A stretch of 49,636 nt of DNA from Clostridiales bacterium (lineage in GTDB: Bacteria > Bacillota > Clostridia > Christensenellales > UBA1242). The translations under genes were made by a program, and so were the position numbers. Positions 35,701 through 43,910 of the stretch are shown in pieces; within the stretch, counting starts at the first letter, position 1; each line of letters opens with the position of its first letter. Below the pieces are notes generated by a model. It was given only the letters and a program-made list of their open reading frames with translations, did not search any database and had not been told where the DNA came from. The stretch is from contig SVIS01000001.1 of the NCBI GenBank assembly GCA_015069385.1, positions 81,127 to 130,762 of the forward strand, in the 5' to 3' direction.

Positions 35701-36429
35701 ATTATCTAAAGCCTTTGCATAATCATAAAATTCTTTTGGTAAATACTCTATTAACAATTCTTTAGAAGATTTTAATTCAAAATTGGAATTTTCATCGTTA
35801 GCAGTTAAAACAGTTACATAACCAGATTCGGCATTTACTATACCCGTTCCGGCTATATCATTTACAATATTAATCAAACCAATAATTGGCATAAATGTTA
35901 CAACAGTGAGTAAGAACCCATGAACCATTCCTACCACACCACCCCAAAACCTATGTTTTTTAGGTGCTATTGTACGTTTTGTCATTTGAGGAACTGAATT
36001 AACTATTTCAACTTCTTCAACTACCTTGGCTTTTTCTTTACCAAAAATAAGCCTATAAATTATGTTAGAAATAATTTTTAAAATTGCACCAATTATTAAA
36101 ATAAGCAACCAACAAACAACAATTGCAACAAGCATAAGAGGAACGCCTTTTACAACACTTGCAACAACCTCGTTAGCGGCGAGTTCGGGCCCAAGTAATG
36201 AATTAATAGCATCCCCAATTATAACTTGTAGAGATGTGCCACCAAAATTCAACCCAAGAACCCAATTTGAAACAGGCATAACAAGTAAAAATACAACAAT
36301 AGTAGTTACTATAAAACTAATTAAACTGGTTGTTGCTTTTTTTAAACCTCTTAAACCAAACAAAAAGCCAAAGAGTAAAAATACTCCTAGCACAATGTTT
36401 AAGATTAATGTAATTAATTGTGGTGACAT
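32710..36429 (-). CDS. giant CvpA-like membrane protein with repeated helical ectodomain
   Basis: 1239 residues, one of the largest genes here. Residues 1-190 carry four hydrophobic helices (about 6-27, 33-60, 95-125, 162-190) in the CvpA (colicin V production/peptidoglycan-linked) arrangement, including FGLRGLKKATTSLISFI and RFWGGVVGMVHGFLLTVV. From residue 200 to the end there is no further membrane helix, so the roughly 1040 residues are probably outside the cell. They are helical, Asn- and Ser-rich, and near the C-terminus contain a 90-residue repeat (see the repeat entry). No cell-wall anchor or catalytic motif is visible. It starts 41 bases after a metallophosphoesterase gene and is followed by rsmH. 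Division or envelope function is inferred from its place. Confidence 0.7.
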   Translation of the reverse strand: MSPQLITLILNIVLGVFLLFGFLFGLRGLKKATTSLISFIVTTIVVFLLVMPVSNWVLGLNFGGTSLQVIIGDAINSLLGPELAANEVVASVVKGVPLMLVAIVVCWLLILIIGAILKIISNIIYRLIFGKEKAKVVEEVEIVNSVPQMTKRTIAPKKHRFWGGVVGMVHGFLLTVVTFMPIIGLINIVNDIAGTGIVNAESGYVTVLTANDENSNFELKSSKELLIEYLPKEFYDYAKALDNSILAKIGKVGNLSEATLNLVARCEINGYTVKLGEEIRTIVGVYDEFVDFATQMTTSLGTSDLNVIFDDLMENPNNYDFNKLYTLCDNLFNSKLLCSLGADGLITAVDLISNSQTDERLVPLFNHLKVAFENYKACGYSLKDDIKALVGTFEISAKSGLLKQIVKEEFNIDNIAKILLNQQTATHIKDEVLTKITGKICSSNLLQKLLIEANNYGATYLQDLMNENIEFNNNSKVVLPKLDGTKNIKVTSTELTNLISCAYDIYTQVKDIEFEEIINDVYKVFDYNTYNILTLAGEEIENITNMNLFKESGLFTSICDAMSNSEYSKYLSFNELAKSGNIKTQLTTLAGVIEELKNSEVITILKNSTQETKQDDLNLIIDELAAKNQTNTTLATRIVAPVLSCSILKNTALYALDEVKAIIESILSGMVKEGETVTISDFNTTNFMSETDNLQLINIVNQVVDYVKDINLQDLSEDKLIDTILDSELKKLGIALDSIKFSNLFSSDGTNSGVYNDIITALDKTSLGSYIYFEPAKSLTFSWNTTLTSLDNMINDLNQITIDGEGLVKYMIKDGDFNKALDILTSEDVQNLKPLFEISIVRPIAANVVNTINSLIKDFVGEDIGVNITQISSYLDLTSQSQQIADVIAAALDVDFAQSDLDKIDKTTINNLLAKLEVNAEANGVFKESYNALLIKVADMINENIKSFVGDSAGNKIVSVTQYIDAIEDGQNIIAILNQALDTVSSLKAAKLQDINVTSLFNLIDIFKQNTEIADGIFAETYNAILVYMINTVNGEVANYVGSELSTQIETYTGNINVTARYNYLREIVECGVNAFKAVPEGGSLEDISSETLSSFLDALNSTDYTRATYNALNNKLANVVIESINKLINVSNTVITEIKDLTAQADDVKNVTDIALDVVPLFENCSFKLDEMSTDQKQGAVNIMNALQTNTKKADSVFNESYNSLLEHIALANDISSDYIYENYATDGIIDWESLIMA
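32713..33906 (-). repeat. approximately 90-residue protein repeats in the giant CvpA-like protein
   Basis: Four clear units start with FKESYNALL (residue 926), FAETYNAIL (1018), RATYNALNN (1107) and FNESYNSLL (1199), so spacings are 92, about 89 and about 92 residues. Each is followed by a helix with IN and often a FVG or YVG motif 15-20 residues later (KSFVG, ANYVG). A degenerate earlier unit with NSLIKDFVG begins near residue 842. The DNA is not identical between units; only the protein pattern is repeated. Confidence 0.65.
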
Positions 36430-36470
36430 ATTGTTTCCTTTTTATTTAACAAGTGCAGATTTATAACAAA

Positions 36471-37169
36471 TTAAAAAATTTGTACAAGTTTATTATTTAA
36501 TTTGTCACAACTTGTTAAAAAGTATTCTATATCGTTTTTATTTACATTTAAGTTTGCTCTACAAGCCTTGCCATGCAAGTGCCCATATACAACTTTATTT
36601 ACTGCATATTTTTCAAAAAGTTTAGTAAACTCACTATCTTCTAAAGCAGAATTAAAAGGTGGAAAATGAAGCATTGCAATTATTTTTTCATTATTTGTTC
36701 TTAATTTTTTTGCAAACTCTAAAGATAATTCAAGCCTTAAAACTTCTCTTGAATATAATTTTTGATCTTCTTCTGTAAAAGGTTTGTTTTTTTCTGGAAC
36801 AACCCAGCCACGCGTACCGGCTATTATATAATTACCTATTTTAATAGCATCGTTTTGTAACGGGTAAATTGTATTTGGAAGTTGTTTTCTTAATGATGAA
36901 ATACTTTTCCACCAATAATCGTGATTGCCTCGAATTATAATTTTATGTCCCTTTAAACTATTTAAATATTCTAAATCAGATGTTGCCTCTTCTAGTTTTA
37001 ATGCCCAAGACATATCACCCGCCATTAAAACATAATCATCATCTGACACACGATTATTCCAATCTTTCTTAATTTCATCTAAATAGTTTTCCCAAGATGC
37101 ACCAAAAATGTCCATTGGTTTTGCACCACTTAAGCACAAATGCAAATCAGAAATGGCAAATATTTTCAT
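36471..37169 (-). CDS. calcineurin-like metallophosphoesterase
   Basis: 232 residues. The metal-binding motifs of the family are in order: ISDLHLCL (Asp and His, residues 6-13), MAGDMSW (Asp), IIRGNHDYWWK (Asn and His), MLHFPPFN (His) and YGHLHGKACR (His). Members hydrolyse phosphate esters; the target cannot be told from the sequence. It is 10 bases after the yqeY gene and before the giant CvpA-like gene, and seems to be transcribed with them from the promoter at 37625-37653. Confidence 0.9.
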   Translation of the reverse strand: MKIFAISDLHLCLSGAKPMDIFGASWENYLDEIKKDWNNRVSDDDYVLMAGDMSWALKLEEATSDLEYLNSLKGHKIIIRGNHDYWWKSISSLRKQLPNTIYPLQNDAIKIGNYIIAGTRGWVVPEKNKPFTEEDQKLYSREVLRLELSLEFAKKLRTNNEKIIAMLHFPPFNSALEDSEFTKLFEKYAVNKVVYGHLHGKACRANLNVNKNDIEYFLTSCDKLNNKLVQIF

Positions 37170-37179
37170 GTTTTACCTA

Positions 37180-37602
37180 CTATAATGTTTTTAATACCGC
37201 TTGCACATCTGACATGTTTACTTGACCTGCAAAATTTGCTTTAAAATGTTTCATGACTGATGGAATAGATTTATCTTCTAAAGCAAAAATTATATTTTTA
37301 ATTTCATCAACACTCATCATTTTTGGTAAAAAACCTTGGCAAAATAAAATTTGTTCTTCCAACATTTTAATTTCATCTTGGTTATTTACTTTTTTATAGT
37401 TTTCAGCAGCTTCTTGCAATTCTTTAATTAATTTTTGCAATAAATTAACCATATCGGCATCGGTCACTGTTTCGCCTTTTGTACGTTTATCTACCTCTAA
37501 AAGTTTTGCACGGCTTTTAATAACACTAACTACATCTTTAACTACAACATTTTTATCCTTAAATGCCTGAACATTTGCTTTATTAATATTTTCTAAAATC
37601 AT
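37180..37602 (-). CDS. yqeY: GatB/YqeY domain protein
   Basis: 140 residues. Like the C-terminal tRNA-binding tail of GatB. It contains IKSRAKLLEVDKRTKGETVT, KELQEAAENYKKVNN and the FCQGFLPKMMSVDEIKNII stretch conserved in YqeY proteins, ending KANFAGQVNMSDVQAVLKTL. The function of stand-alone YqeY is not known; it may sense tRNA. It is first in the operon yqeY-phosphoesterase-CvpA-like-rsmH-FtsL-like-PBP, with a GGGGG ribosome binding site. Confidence 0.93.
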   Translation of the reverse strand: MILENINKANVQAFKDKNVVVKDVVSVIKSRAKLLEVDKRTKGETVTDADMVNLLQKLIKELQEAAENYKKVNNQDEIKMLEEQILFCQGFLPKMMSVDEIKNIIFALEDKSIPSVMKHFKANFAGQVNMSDVQAVLKTL

Positions 37603-37624
37603 ATAAGCCCCCTAATATACTCTC

Positions 37625-37653
37625 ATTTTATCACTAGTTAAAAATATTTGCAA
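37625..37653 (-). promoter_or_regulatory. promoter of the yqeY-to-PBP operon
   Basis: Minus strand: -35 TTGCAA (37648-37653), 17-base spacer, -10 TAAAAT (37625-37630), 22 bases before the yqeY start. It lies just after the terminator at 37682-37708, which marks the start of a new transcription unit. Confidence 0.7.
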
Positions 37654-37681
37654 TAAAAATATACAAAACACTTTGTGTATC

Positions 37682-37708
37682 AAAAAAAGCAGACATACTT
37701 TCTGCTTT
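37682..37708 (-). terminator. terminator after the dnaG-rpoD-to-acetyltransferase series
   Basis: Eight-base stem AAAGCAGA / TCTGCTTT (37686-37693 with 37701-37708), seven-base loop, and seven T on the minus strand. It overlaps the stop codon of the last gene by one base. Confidence 0.85.
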
Positions 37709-38172
37709 TATCTTTCTTTTTCTGGCATATTTTCTATTTGAAAACCCTGAATGTTTGATTCTATTTGTTGTTTTATAAAATCATGGTCTAAAGATTTTGA
37801 TAAATATGTTTCGTATCCATCTTTAAAAATTACATAATCGTGTTTATCATAAAAGGCTTTTGCATATTCATTTTCTGGAAAATATTTTGCCTCAATATGG
37901 TCAAAACGATTTTGTATTGCTATATATTCCATAGCATACATAATTGCGCTAGAATACCCTTTATGTTGATATAATTCATCGGTTGATATTTTATATAACC
38001 ATACATGTCTTGTTGGATATGTACTTAACTTAAAAGTAGCTCGAGCTACTTCTTCTTTTTTTGAATTATATGCACAAACTTTATAATATTTATTATATTC
38101 ATCAAAAAAGACTCTTAAATTAAACTCTTCTTTTTCGAGCATATTTCTTTTAGAAGGGATTTTAATTTTCAT
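37708..38172 (-). CDS. GNAT-family acetyltransferase-like protein
   Basis: About 154 residues. The start is taken as the ATG at 38172, since GGAG sits 6 bases before it; an ATG four codons earlier has none. The middle has the GNAT A motif YQHKGYSSAIMYAMEYIA and a following B-like segment YFPENEYAKAFYDKHDYVIF. The C-terminus is charged. It overlaps the end of rluD by 11 bases. The substrate is unknown; protein or small-amine acetylation are both possible. Confidence 0.75.
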   Translation of the reverse strand: MKIKIPSKRNMLEKEEFNLRVFFDEYNKYYKVCAYNSKKEEVARATFKLSTYPTRHVWLYKISTDELYQHKGYSSAIMYAMEYIAIQNRFDHIEAKYFPENEYAKAFYDKHDYVIFKDGYETYLSKSLDHDFIKQQIESNIQGFQIENMPEKER

Positions 38173-39091
38173 TATAAACTCCATTATTTAATTTATTTAA
38201 TGCCTTTTGAAAATCATCGGATAGGGGGACTTCAAAGATTAAAGGTTGTCCTGTTGTAGGTTGTGTAAATTGAATTTTATAAGCATGAAGAAGTTGCCCT
38301 ATTGTTTTAAAATTTTTGTCATGACTGCCATACAATTCATCACCAACAATTGGATGTCCGATATGTTTTGAATGAACTCTTATTTGGTGCGTACGCCCAG
38401 TTTGCAACACAAACTCTACAAGTGTATATTTACCATAACGACAAATTACATTATAATGAGTTTCTGCTATTTTACCTTCGTTTAAAGGATAAACAGCCAT
38501 TTGTTTGCGGTCTTTTAAACTTCTACCAAAACCTGTTTTTATAACACCACTATCTTGTTTAAAATTGCCATAACAAAGTGCCTTATAAAATCTATGACAA
38601 GATTTAGTTTCTATTTGTTTAGCAAGGTTAGTATGTGATTTATCGTTTTTTGCAACAATTAAAAGCCCAGAAGTATCTTTATCTAATCTATGAACAATGC
38701 CTGGACGAATAACACCATTTATGCCACTTAAATTTTTTAAATGATAAAGAAGTGCATTTACAAGTGTTCCGTTTTCATTTCCATTTGCTGGATGAACAAC
38801 AAGCCCTTTTGTTTTATTAATTACTGCCAAATCATCATCTTCATAAACAATGTTAAGTGGAATATTTTCCGGTTTAATACTAAGTTCTTTAGGTTCATTC
38901 ACCTCAACCAACACATCATCGTTTTGCTTTACCTTATAACCGGCTTTTAATAACTTACCGCCAACAGTAATTTTCCCATCATCAATTAAATTTTTTATAT
39001 GAGAGCGCGAAAGTTGTGGCATATTAGACAAAACAAAAGCATCTAACCTTTGCCCCACAGATTCGGGCGTTACAACAAAATTACTTTGCAT
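38162..39091 (-). CDS. rluD: large-subunit rRNA pseudouridine synthase (RluD family)
   Basis: 309 residues. Residues 1-60 are an S4 RNA-binding domain (SVGQRLDAFVLSNMPQLSRS, HIKNLIDDGKITV). The catalytic domain has GIVHRLDKDTSGLLIVAK with the nucleophilic Asp, and the C-terminal TGRTHQIRVHSKHIGHPIVG. It follows lspA with an 11-base overlap, an order (lspA-rluD) common in Firmicutes. Whether it acts on 23S rRNA positions 1911, 1915 and 1917 or is an RluB-like relative cannot be told from sequence. Confidence 0.93.
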   Translation of the reverse strand: MQSNFVVTPESVGQRLDAFVLSNMPQLSRSHIKNLIDDGKITVGGKLLKAGYKVKQNDDVLVEVNEPKELSIKPENIPLNIVYEDDDLAVINKTKGLVVHPANGNENGTLVNALLYHLKNLSGINGVIRPGIVHRLDKDTSGLLIVAKNDKSHTNLAKQIETKSCHRFYKALCYGNFKQDSGVIKTGFGRSLKDRKQMAVYPLNEGKIAETHYNVICRYGKYTLVEFVLQTGRTHQIRVHSKHIGHPIVGDELYGSHDKNFKTIGQLLHAYKIQFTQPTTGQPLIFEVPLSDDFQKALNKLNNGVYNEN

Positions 39092-39713
39092 TTTTTACCT
39101 TTTTGTTAGTCTTTTTTACTTTTGTTTGGTCAGTGTCTTTTTCTTTAGAAAAAATATTTTTTGAATTAACGATATAAGCATCTACAAATTTTTTAGATAG
39201 TGCATGCGCTTGTATATTATTTTTTTCTTCAATTTTTGGCATAATAAAAAGCAAATAAATTGCAAGAAGAAATACTCCCACACAAATTGCAATATCGGCT
39301 ATATTAAATATTGGAAAATTAATAAATTCTAGATTAATAAAATCTCTTACGTAGCCAAAGGCAATACGGTCATACAAATTACAAAAAGCCCCACTAATTA
39401 ACAATCCCATAGAAATAGCATAAAAATAGTTTTTTGTATTTAAATACATATTAAAAATTAATAATGCTAATATAAAAATGATTGAGAAAGTAATTAACAC
39501 TCCTGTTGCATCAGAAAAAATACTCCATGCACCGCCTGTATTATGAGTAGAAAATATGCTAAATATGCCATTTAAGGCTGGCATTGTTTTACCATCTAAT
39601 AAATATTTTAAAGTAAAATCCCAAAAAGCAACAATTAAGCCAATTAAAAGCATAACTGTTACATAACGAAAACTAAAGAAAAAGTCTTGTATTTTAATTT
39701 TTAATTTAGACAT
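39081..39713 (-). CDS. lspA: lipoprotein signal peptidase
   Basis: 210 residues. Signal peptidase II removes signal peptides from diacylated prolipoproteins in the membrane. Four helices are visible. The catalytic Asp motifs appear as FCNLYDRIAFGYVRDFI and FPIFNIADIAICVGV, and STHNTGGAWSIF is another family mark. It is longer than usual (about 160) because of a basic C-terminal tail after residue 165 (SKKFVDAYIVNSKN to KKTNKKVKNAK). It is 9 bases downstream of sepF. Confidence 0.93.
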   Translation of the reverse strand: MSKLKIKIQDFFFSFRYVTVMLLIGLIVAFWDFTLKYLLDGKTMPALNGIFSIFSTHNTGGAWSIFSDATGVLITFSIIFILALLIFNMYLNTKNYFYAISMGLLISGAFCNLYDRIAFGYVRDFINLEFINFPIFNIADIAICVGVFLLAIYLLFIMPKIEEKNNIQAHALSKKFVDAYIVNSKNIFSKEKDTDQTKVKKTNKKVKNAK

Positions 39714-39722
39714 ATCCCCCCC

Positions 39723-40139
39723 CTATTGAATTATATATATTGCAGTATCGACTTTTTGCATTGTTTTATCTAGTGCAAAAACTGCACCAGTTAAAAAATC
39801 AAGCGAGCGAGTTAAATCTTGCCCAGTAAGTGCCGACATATTGATAATTACTTGTTCACCATTTTTTATTTTTGTAATTACGTTTTGCACTTCTACCTGA
39901 TTCTGCACTTTTATTATATTTAATGACAATGATGTTGTGGTTTCAGAAGTTTGAGACTCAGGTTGTTGTAGTGGTTGTTGCGTATTTTGTGCAACTTCCT
40001 CCTGCTCTTCTTTTAAATCAAATGTTGCAAAAACAGGTTTATTTTTTACTTTTTTTTCTTTTACCTTTTTAGGCTTTGTTTCATGTTCTTCTTCCTCTTC
40101 AAAACCAAGACCTTTTAAAATTTTATTAAAAAAACCCAT
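39723..40139 (-). CDS. sepF: cell division protein SepF
   Basis: 138 residues. SepF binds FtsZ and the membrane and anchors the division ring. The start is the ATG at 40139, which has AGGTGA six bases before it; the GTG at 40148 is less likely. The N-terminal amphipathic helix MGFFNKILKGLGFEEE fits the membrane-binding segment. A Lys/Gln-rich linker follows, and the C-terminal SepF domain has EQVIINMSALTGQDLTRSLD and FLTGAVFALDKTMQKVDTAI. It is just upstream of lspA; ylmG, ylmH and divIVA are not here. Confidence 0.93.
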   Translation of the reverse strand: MGFFNKILKGLGFEEEEEHETKPKKVKEKKVKNKPVFATFDLKEEQEEVAQNTQQPLQQPESQTSETTTSLSLNIIKVQNQVEVQNVITKIKNGEQVIINMSALTGQDLTRSLDFLTGAVFALDKTMQKVDTAIYIIQ

Positions 40140-40207
40140 ATATATCACCTATAATACATATGAGTTTAATATTTTTTTATTATTGTGTCAAATATTTTTG
40201 CCTTTGC

Positions 40208-40909
40208 TTAATCAGCAAGATAAATAATACGACGACAATGTTCGCATTCTAAAACACCTTTTGTTTTAAGTGTTGATAAATTAGCAGATGGAAGTTCCAT
40301 ACGGCAACCCCCACAGGCTTTATCTATGCATGGCACAAAAACAGGAAAAATTCTATCTTGCCTGCGTTGTTTATATTTTGTAAGAAGTGCTGCATCTATT
40401 CCAGCTTCTAATTTTTTTACTGCTTTTGTTTTTTCTGCAATTGTTGGCTCTAGTTCTTTATTTTCCGCATCAAACAATTGTTTATGTTTATTGTATTTAT
40501 CTTTAGCCATATTATATTGCTCTTTGGTTTGTTTAAAACCATTTAACACGCTATTAACTTTTTCTGCCTCTGCTAACAACTTCTTTTCTAAGATACTTAA
40601 ATTATTAATTATTGTTTTTGCAATCTCTTCGATTGTTTCTAAATCTGCTATAGAAGCTGTTTCTAACTTTTTATTGCTAACAATGTTTGCTGATTTAATA
40701 TTATCTTCGTAAGTTTTTTTAAGTTGTTCATAACTTTTTAAAAGTTCGCCTGCCTGTTTCTCAAGTTGGTTACTTTTATTTTGGGCATCTTTTGCAACCG
40801 TCAACATTTGTGTGAATATTTTTTTATTTTTATTATTGTTTAACTCGTTTTCTAATTTAATAAGTTCAGCATCTTGTTTTTGATATTCTAAAATTGTTTT
40901 AAGTTCCAT
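40208..40909 (-). CDS. coiled-coil protein with C-terminal zinc ribbon
   Basis: 233 residues. Residues 1-185 form a long helical coiled coil (QKQDAELIKLENELNNNKNK and so on). The C-terminal part has the C4 zinc ribbon CIDKACGGCRMEL with CEHCRRI, typical of the DUF164 / zinc-ribbon nucleic-acid-linked family. Members often lie next to rpoD or dnaG in Firmicutes. The function is not known; it may link nucleic acid to another protein. It starts 14 bases after rpoD. Confidence 0.85.
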   Translation of the reverse strand: MELKTILEYQKQDAELIKLENELNNNKNKKIFTQMLTVAKDAQNKSNQLEKQAGELLKSYEQLKKTYEDNIKSANIVSNKKLETASIADLETIEEIAKTIINNLSILEKKLLAEAEKVNSVLNGFKQTKEQYNMAKDKYNKHKQLFDAENKELEPTIAEKTKAVKKLEAGIDAALLTKYKQRRQDRIFPVFVPCIDKACGGCRMELPSANLSTLKTKGVLECEHCRRIIYLAD

Positions 40910-40923
40910 TTATATTCTCCTTT

Positions 40924-41982
40924 TTAGTCTTCCATAAAGCCTTGTAATTTTTTACTACGAGTTGGATTTCTTAATTTTCTGAGTGCTTTTGCTTCAATTT
41001 GACGTATACGTTCACGGGTAACGTTAAACTCTCTACCAACCTCCTCTAAAGTTCTTGGATGAGAGTCATCTAAACCATAACGAAGCCTAATAACTTTTTG
41101 TTCTCTTGGAGTTAGAGTATCAATAACTGCAATAAGTTGTTCACGAAGTAATTTTTGCGCTGCAATTTCGGCTGGAGATTTAATTGTATCATCTTCTATA
41201 AAATCGGCAATTTTTGAATCTTCTTCTTCACCAACAGGATTTTCTAAACTAATTGGGTCTTGAGCAATTTTTTGAATTTCGGCAACTTTTTCCTCCGAGA
41301 TTTCCATTGCCGTTGCAATTTCGGCTGAAGTTGGATCACGACCAAGTTCTTGAAGTAATTGGCGCTTTACTCTTGTTAATTTATGAATGGTTTCAACCAT
41401 ATGAACCGGTATTCTTATAGTGCGGGCTTGATCTGCCATTGCTCTTGTTATTGATTGACGAATCCACCAAGTTGCATAAGTTGAAAACCTAAACCCTTTA
41501 TTTGGGTCAAACTTTTCTACCGCTTTAATTAAGCCTATATTACCCTCTTGAATTAAGTCCAAAAATGCCATGTTGGTTCTACCAGAGTAACGTTTAGCAA
41601 TAGAAACTACAAGCCTTAAGTTAGATTCAGATAGTTTTGCTTTAGCATATTCATCACCTGCAAGGGCCTTGCGTGATAAATCGACCTCTTCATCCGCTGA
41701 TAAAAGAGGTACTTTACCAATTTCTTTTAAATAGATTTTAACAGGGTCATCAATATTTGCACTGGCTACTAAGTCAGCAAAATCTTCTTTAGAAATATCG
41801 GCTGTACTTGGTTGAATAACTTTAATGCCACTTTCTTCCATTTGTTTTATTATGCCGTTAATTTCATCAGCAGAGGCTTCATATTTTAACAGTTTGTAAT
41901 AAATATCTTCCTCATTAATTGAGCCCTTTTTAGTTGCAATTTCAAACAGTTTTTTGCACTCTTGCTCTATTTTCTTTTCCAC
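40924..41982 (-). CDS. rpoD: RNA polymerase primary sigma factor (RpoD/SigA)
   Basis: 352 residues. The housekeeping sigma factor. Region 1.2 starts [18 protein letters not shown]. Region 2 has the -10 recognition helix motifs [20 protein letters not shown] and [20 protein letters not shown]. Region 4 has GRE-type [20 protein letters not shown] and the -35 helix ending [15 protein letters not shown]. It is downstream of dnaG with 3 bases between, the classical dnaG-rpoD pair. The shortened region 1.1 is typical of Firmicutes. Confidence 0.97.
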   Translation of the reverse strand: MEKKIEQECKKLFEIATKKGSINEEDIYYKLLKYEASADEINGIIKQMEESGIKVIQPSTADISKEDFADLVASANIDDPVKIYLKEIGKVPLLSADEEVDLSRKALAGDEYAKAKLSESNLRLVVSIAKRYSGRTNMAFLDLIQEGNIGLIKAVEKFDPNKGFRFSTYATWWIRQSITRAMADQARTIRIPVHMVETIHKLTRVKRQLLQELGRDPTSAEIATAMEISEEKVAEIQKIAQDPISLENPVGEEEDSKIADFIEDDTIKSPAEIAAQKLLREQLIAVIDTLTPREQKVIRLRYGLDDSHPRTLEEVGREFNVTRERIRQIEAKALRKLRNPTRSKKLQGFMED

Positions 41983-41985
41983 AAA

Positions 41986-43767
41986 CTAATCCTCCATATC
42001 TTTTTTCTTAAGTTTTTTTGTGATTTCTGATATTTTCATAAGTATTTCTTTACGTGCCATGCCATCAGTTTCTTTTTGAAACTGCTCATTAAGCACAGTT
42101 TGTTTATTTTTTAAATCTTTTTCAACTATGTTCCAAAGACACTCTTTGTAATATTTTTCATTATTCCCATTATTTTCAAAATTATAGTTTACTATATCAA
42201 CAAGGTTTGGTTCTTGATCAAAATCAAAATCATCGTATAAAGAACTTATTGTGAACGTTTGATTTTGCTCTCTTTTTTTGTTTATAAGGTTATAAAGCGC
42301 AATATATGTATTATTATTTAAGTATTTAAGCAAATTGAAATTATAGTTTACATAATCTTTTTTGTAAAGCATAGATGCTAAAATAAATTTGATTGCTTTA
42401 TTTGTGCCATCTTCTATATTAATTATATCTTTTTGCGCTTCTTCCTCTTTTTTTGTAACATTATTTGACCTATTTATAATATCTTGCCTTAAAACATCTA
42501 CCGGCACACCGCTTTTTTCTTTTATATGCCTTAAATATATTTGTTTTTCACTATCTGAACCAAGTTTATCTAATAGCGCAAGCGATTGCCTAACGAACAT
42601 TGCTTTTTCATCTGATTTAGAAAAATCAACACCTTTAGCAAGTAATTCAATTTGAAAATCTATATGGTTAATTGCACTATCTAGTAGATTTTGCATTGCT
42701 TGGCTACCATTATTTTTTATATATTCATCAGGGTCTTGCCCAAAAGGAATAGTTACTGCTTTAACAATAAAGCCCTCTTGTGCTAAAACATCTACTACTC
42801 GGTTTGCTGCTTTTAAACCAGCATTATCGCCATCTAAACAAACAACAGCATTTGCTGCAATTAATTTTAGTTGTTTGGCATGTTGAGAAGTAAAAGCAGT
42901 TCCTAAACAAGCAACAGTATTTTTTAAGCCTGCTTTATGCATTGCAATTACGTCCATTTGACCTTCTACAATAACCACCCTGTCTACTGCTTGTTTTTGT
43001 TTTAAAAGCCTAACTAAATTTAATCCAAAAATTGTTTTACTTTTATCAAAAACAAGTGTGTTTGAAGAATTTCTATATTTTGCTTTTGTTTTATCATTAA
43101 CTAAAATTCTTCCTGAAAAGCCAATGCACTCATTATACATATTAAAAAGCGGAAACATTAATCTATAAGCAAATACATCATAATAGCCATTATTTCCTTT
43201 TTCTACAAGCCCTGCCTTTTGCATAATTTCATATGAATAACCTTTAGATTTTAAGTGCTGAGGCAAATCATAATAGTTCATAGAATAACCTAAACCAAAA
43301 TCATCTAATTCTCGTTTTGTAAGCAATCGCTTTTTTATGTAATCTTGGGCTGGTTTTGCATTATTTGAATATAAGTTTTGTATGTAATGATTTTTTGCCT
43401 CAGCAAGGACAGCCAAGACTTCATCTTTTTCTTTTTTTCGTTTTTGAATGTCATCTGTAGCGGTCGTAGAAAAACTAGGAATTTCCATTCCTACACTTTT
43501 TGCCAAGATTTCCACTGCTTGCATAAAGTCACATGACTCAATTTTTTGAACAAATTTAACAACATCGCCATGTTCCTTACAGCCATAGCAATGAAAAGTT
43601 TGTTCGTAGTCATAAATGCAGAGTGATGGCGTTTTTTCTATATGAAACGGACAACATGTCCAATAATTTCTACCCTTTTGCACTAAGTGGCAATAGCGCG
43701 ACATAACCGAAACAATATCGCATTTGCCCTTGAGTGAAGAGAGCCATGTTTTAAAATCATTTGCCAA
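41986..43767 (-). CDS. dnaG: DNA primase
   Basis: 593 residues. Makes RNA primers at the replication fork. The N-terminal zinc-binding domain has CPFHIEKTPSLCIYDYEQTF followed by HCYGCKEHGDV; the TOPRIM core has VIVEGQMDVIAMHKAG and VCLDGDNAGLKAANR; the C-terminal helical part binds DnaB. The start codon is TTG at 43767 with AGGGTGAG upstream. It is first in the dnaG-rpoD-zinc ribbon-sepF-lspA-rluD-GNAT series, which ends at the terminator at 37682-37708. Confidence 0.96.
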   Translation of the reverse strand: MANDFKTWLSSLKGKCDIVSVMSRYCHLVQKGRNYWTCCPFHIEKTPSLCIYDYEQTFHCYGCKEHGDVVKFVQKIESCDFMQAVEILAKSVGMEIPSFSTTATDDIQKRKKEKDEVLAVLAEAKNHYIQNLYSNNAKPAQDYIKKRLLTKRELDDFGLGYSMNYYDLPQHLKSKGYSYEIMQKAGLVEKGNNGYYDVFAYRLMFPLFNMYNECIGFSGRILVNDKTKAKYRNSSNTLVFDKSKTIFGLNLVRLLKQKQAVDRVVIVEGQMDVIAMHKAGLKNTVACLGTAFTSQHAKQLKLIAANAVVCLDGDNAGLKAANRVVDVLAQEGFIVKAVTIPFGQDPDEYIKNNGSQAMQNLLDSAINHIDFQIELLAKGVDFSKSDEKAMFVRQSLALLDKLGSDSEKQIYLRHIKEKSGVPVDVLRQDIINRSNNVTKKEEEAQKDIINIEDGTNKAIKFILASMLYKKDYVNYNFNLLKYLNNNTYIALYNLINKKREQNQTFTISSLYDDFDFDQEPNLVDIVNYNFENNGNNEKYYKECLWNIVEKDLKNKQTVLNEQFQKETDGMARKEILMKISEITKKLKKKDMED

Positions 43768-43871
43768 AACTACTCACCCTAAAAAAACCATAACTTTAAA
43801 TCTTACAACATTATTATTAGCCATATTTTCATTTTTTCCTCTTTTTTTGCTATAATTTTTTTTATTTAATT

Positions 43872-43900
43872 AAAAAAAGCAGGCATTATTTTTGCCTGCT
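43872..43900 (-). terminator. terminator after the GLUG-repeat surface protein gene
   Basis: Eight-base stem AGCAGGCA / TGCCTGCT (43878-43885 with 43893-43900), seven-base loop, six T on the minus strand; 10 bases after the stop codon. Confidence 0.88.
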
Positions 43901-43910
43901 AAAGATTTAT

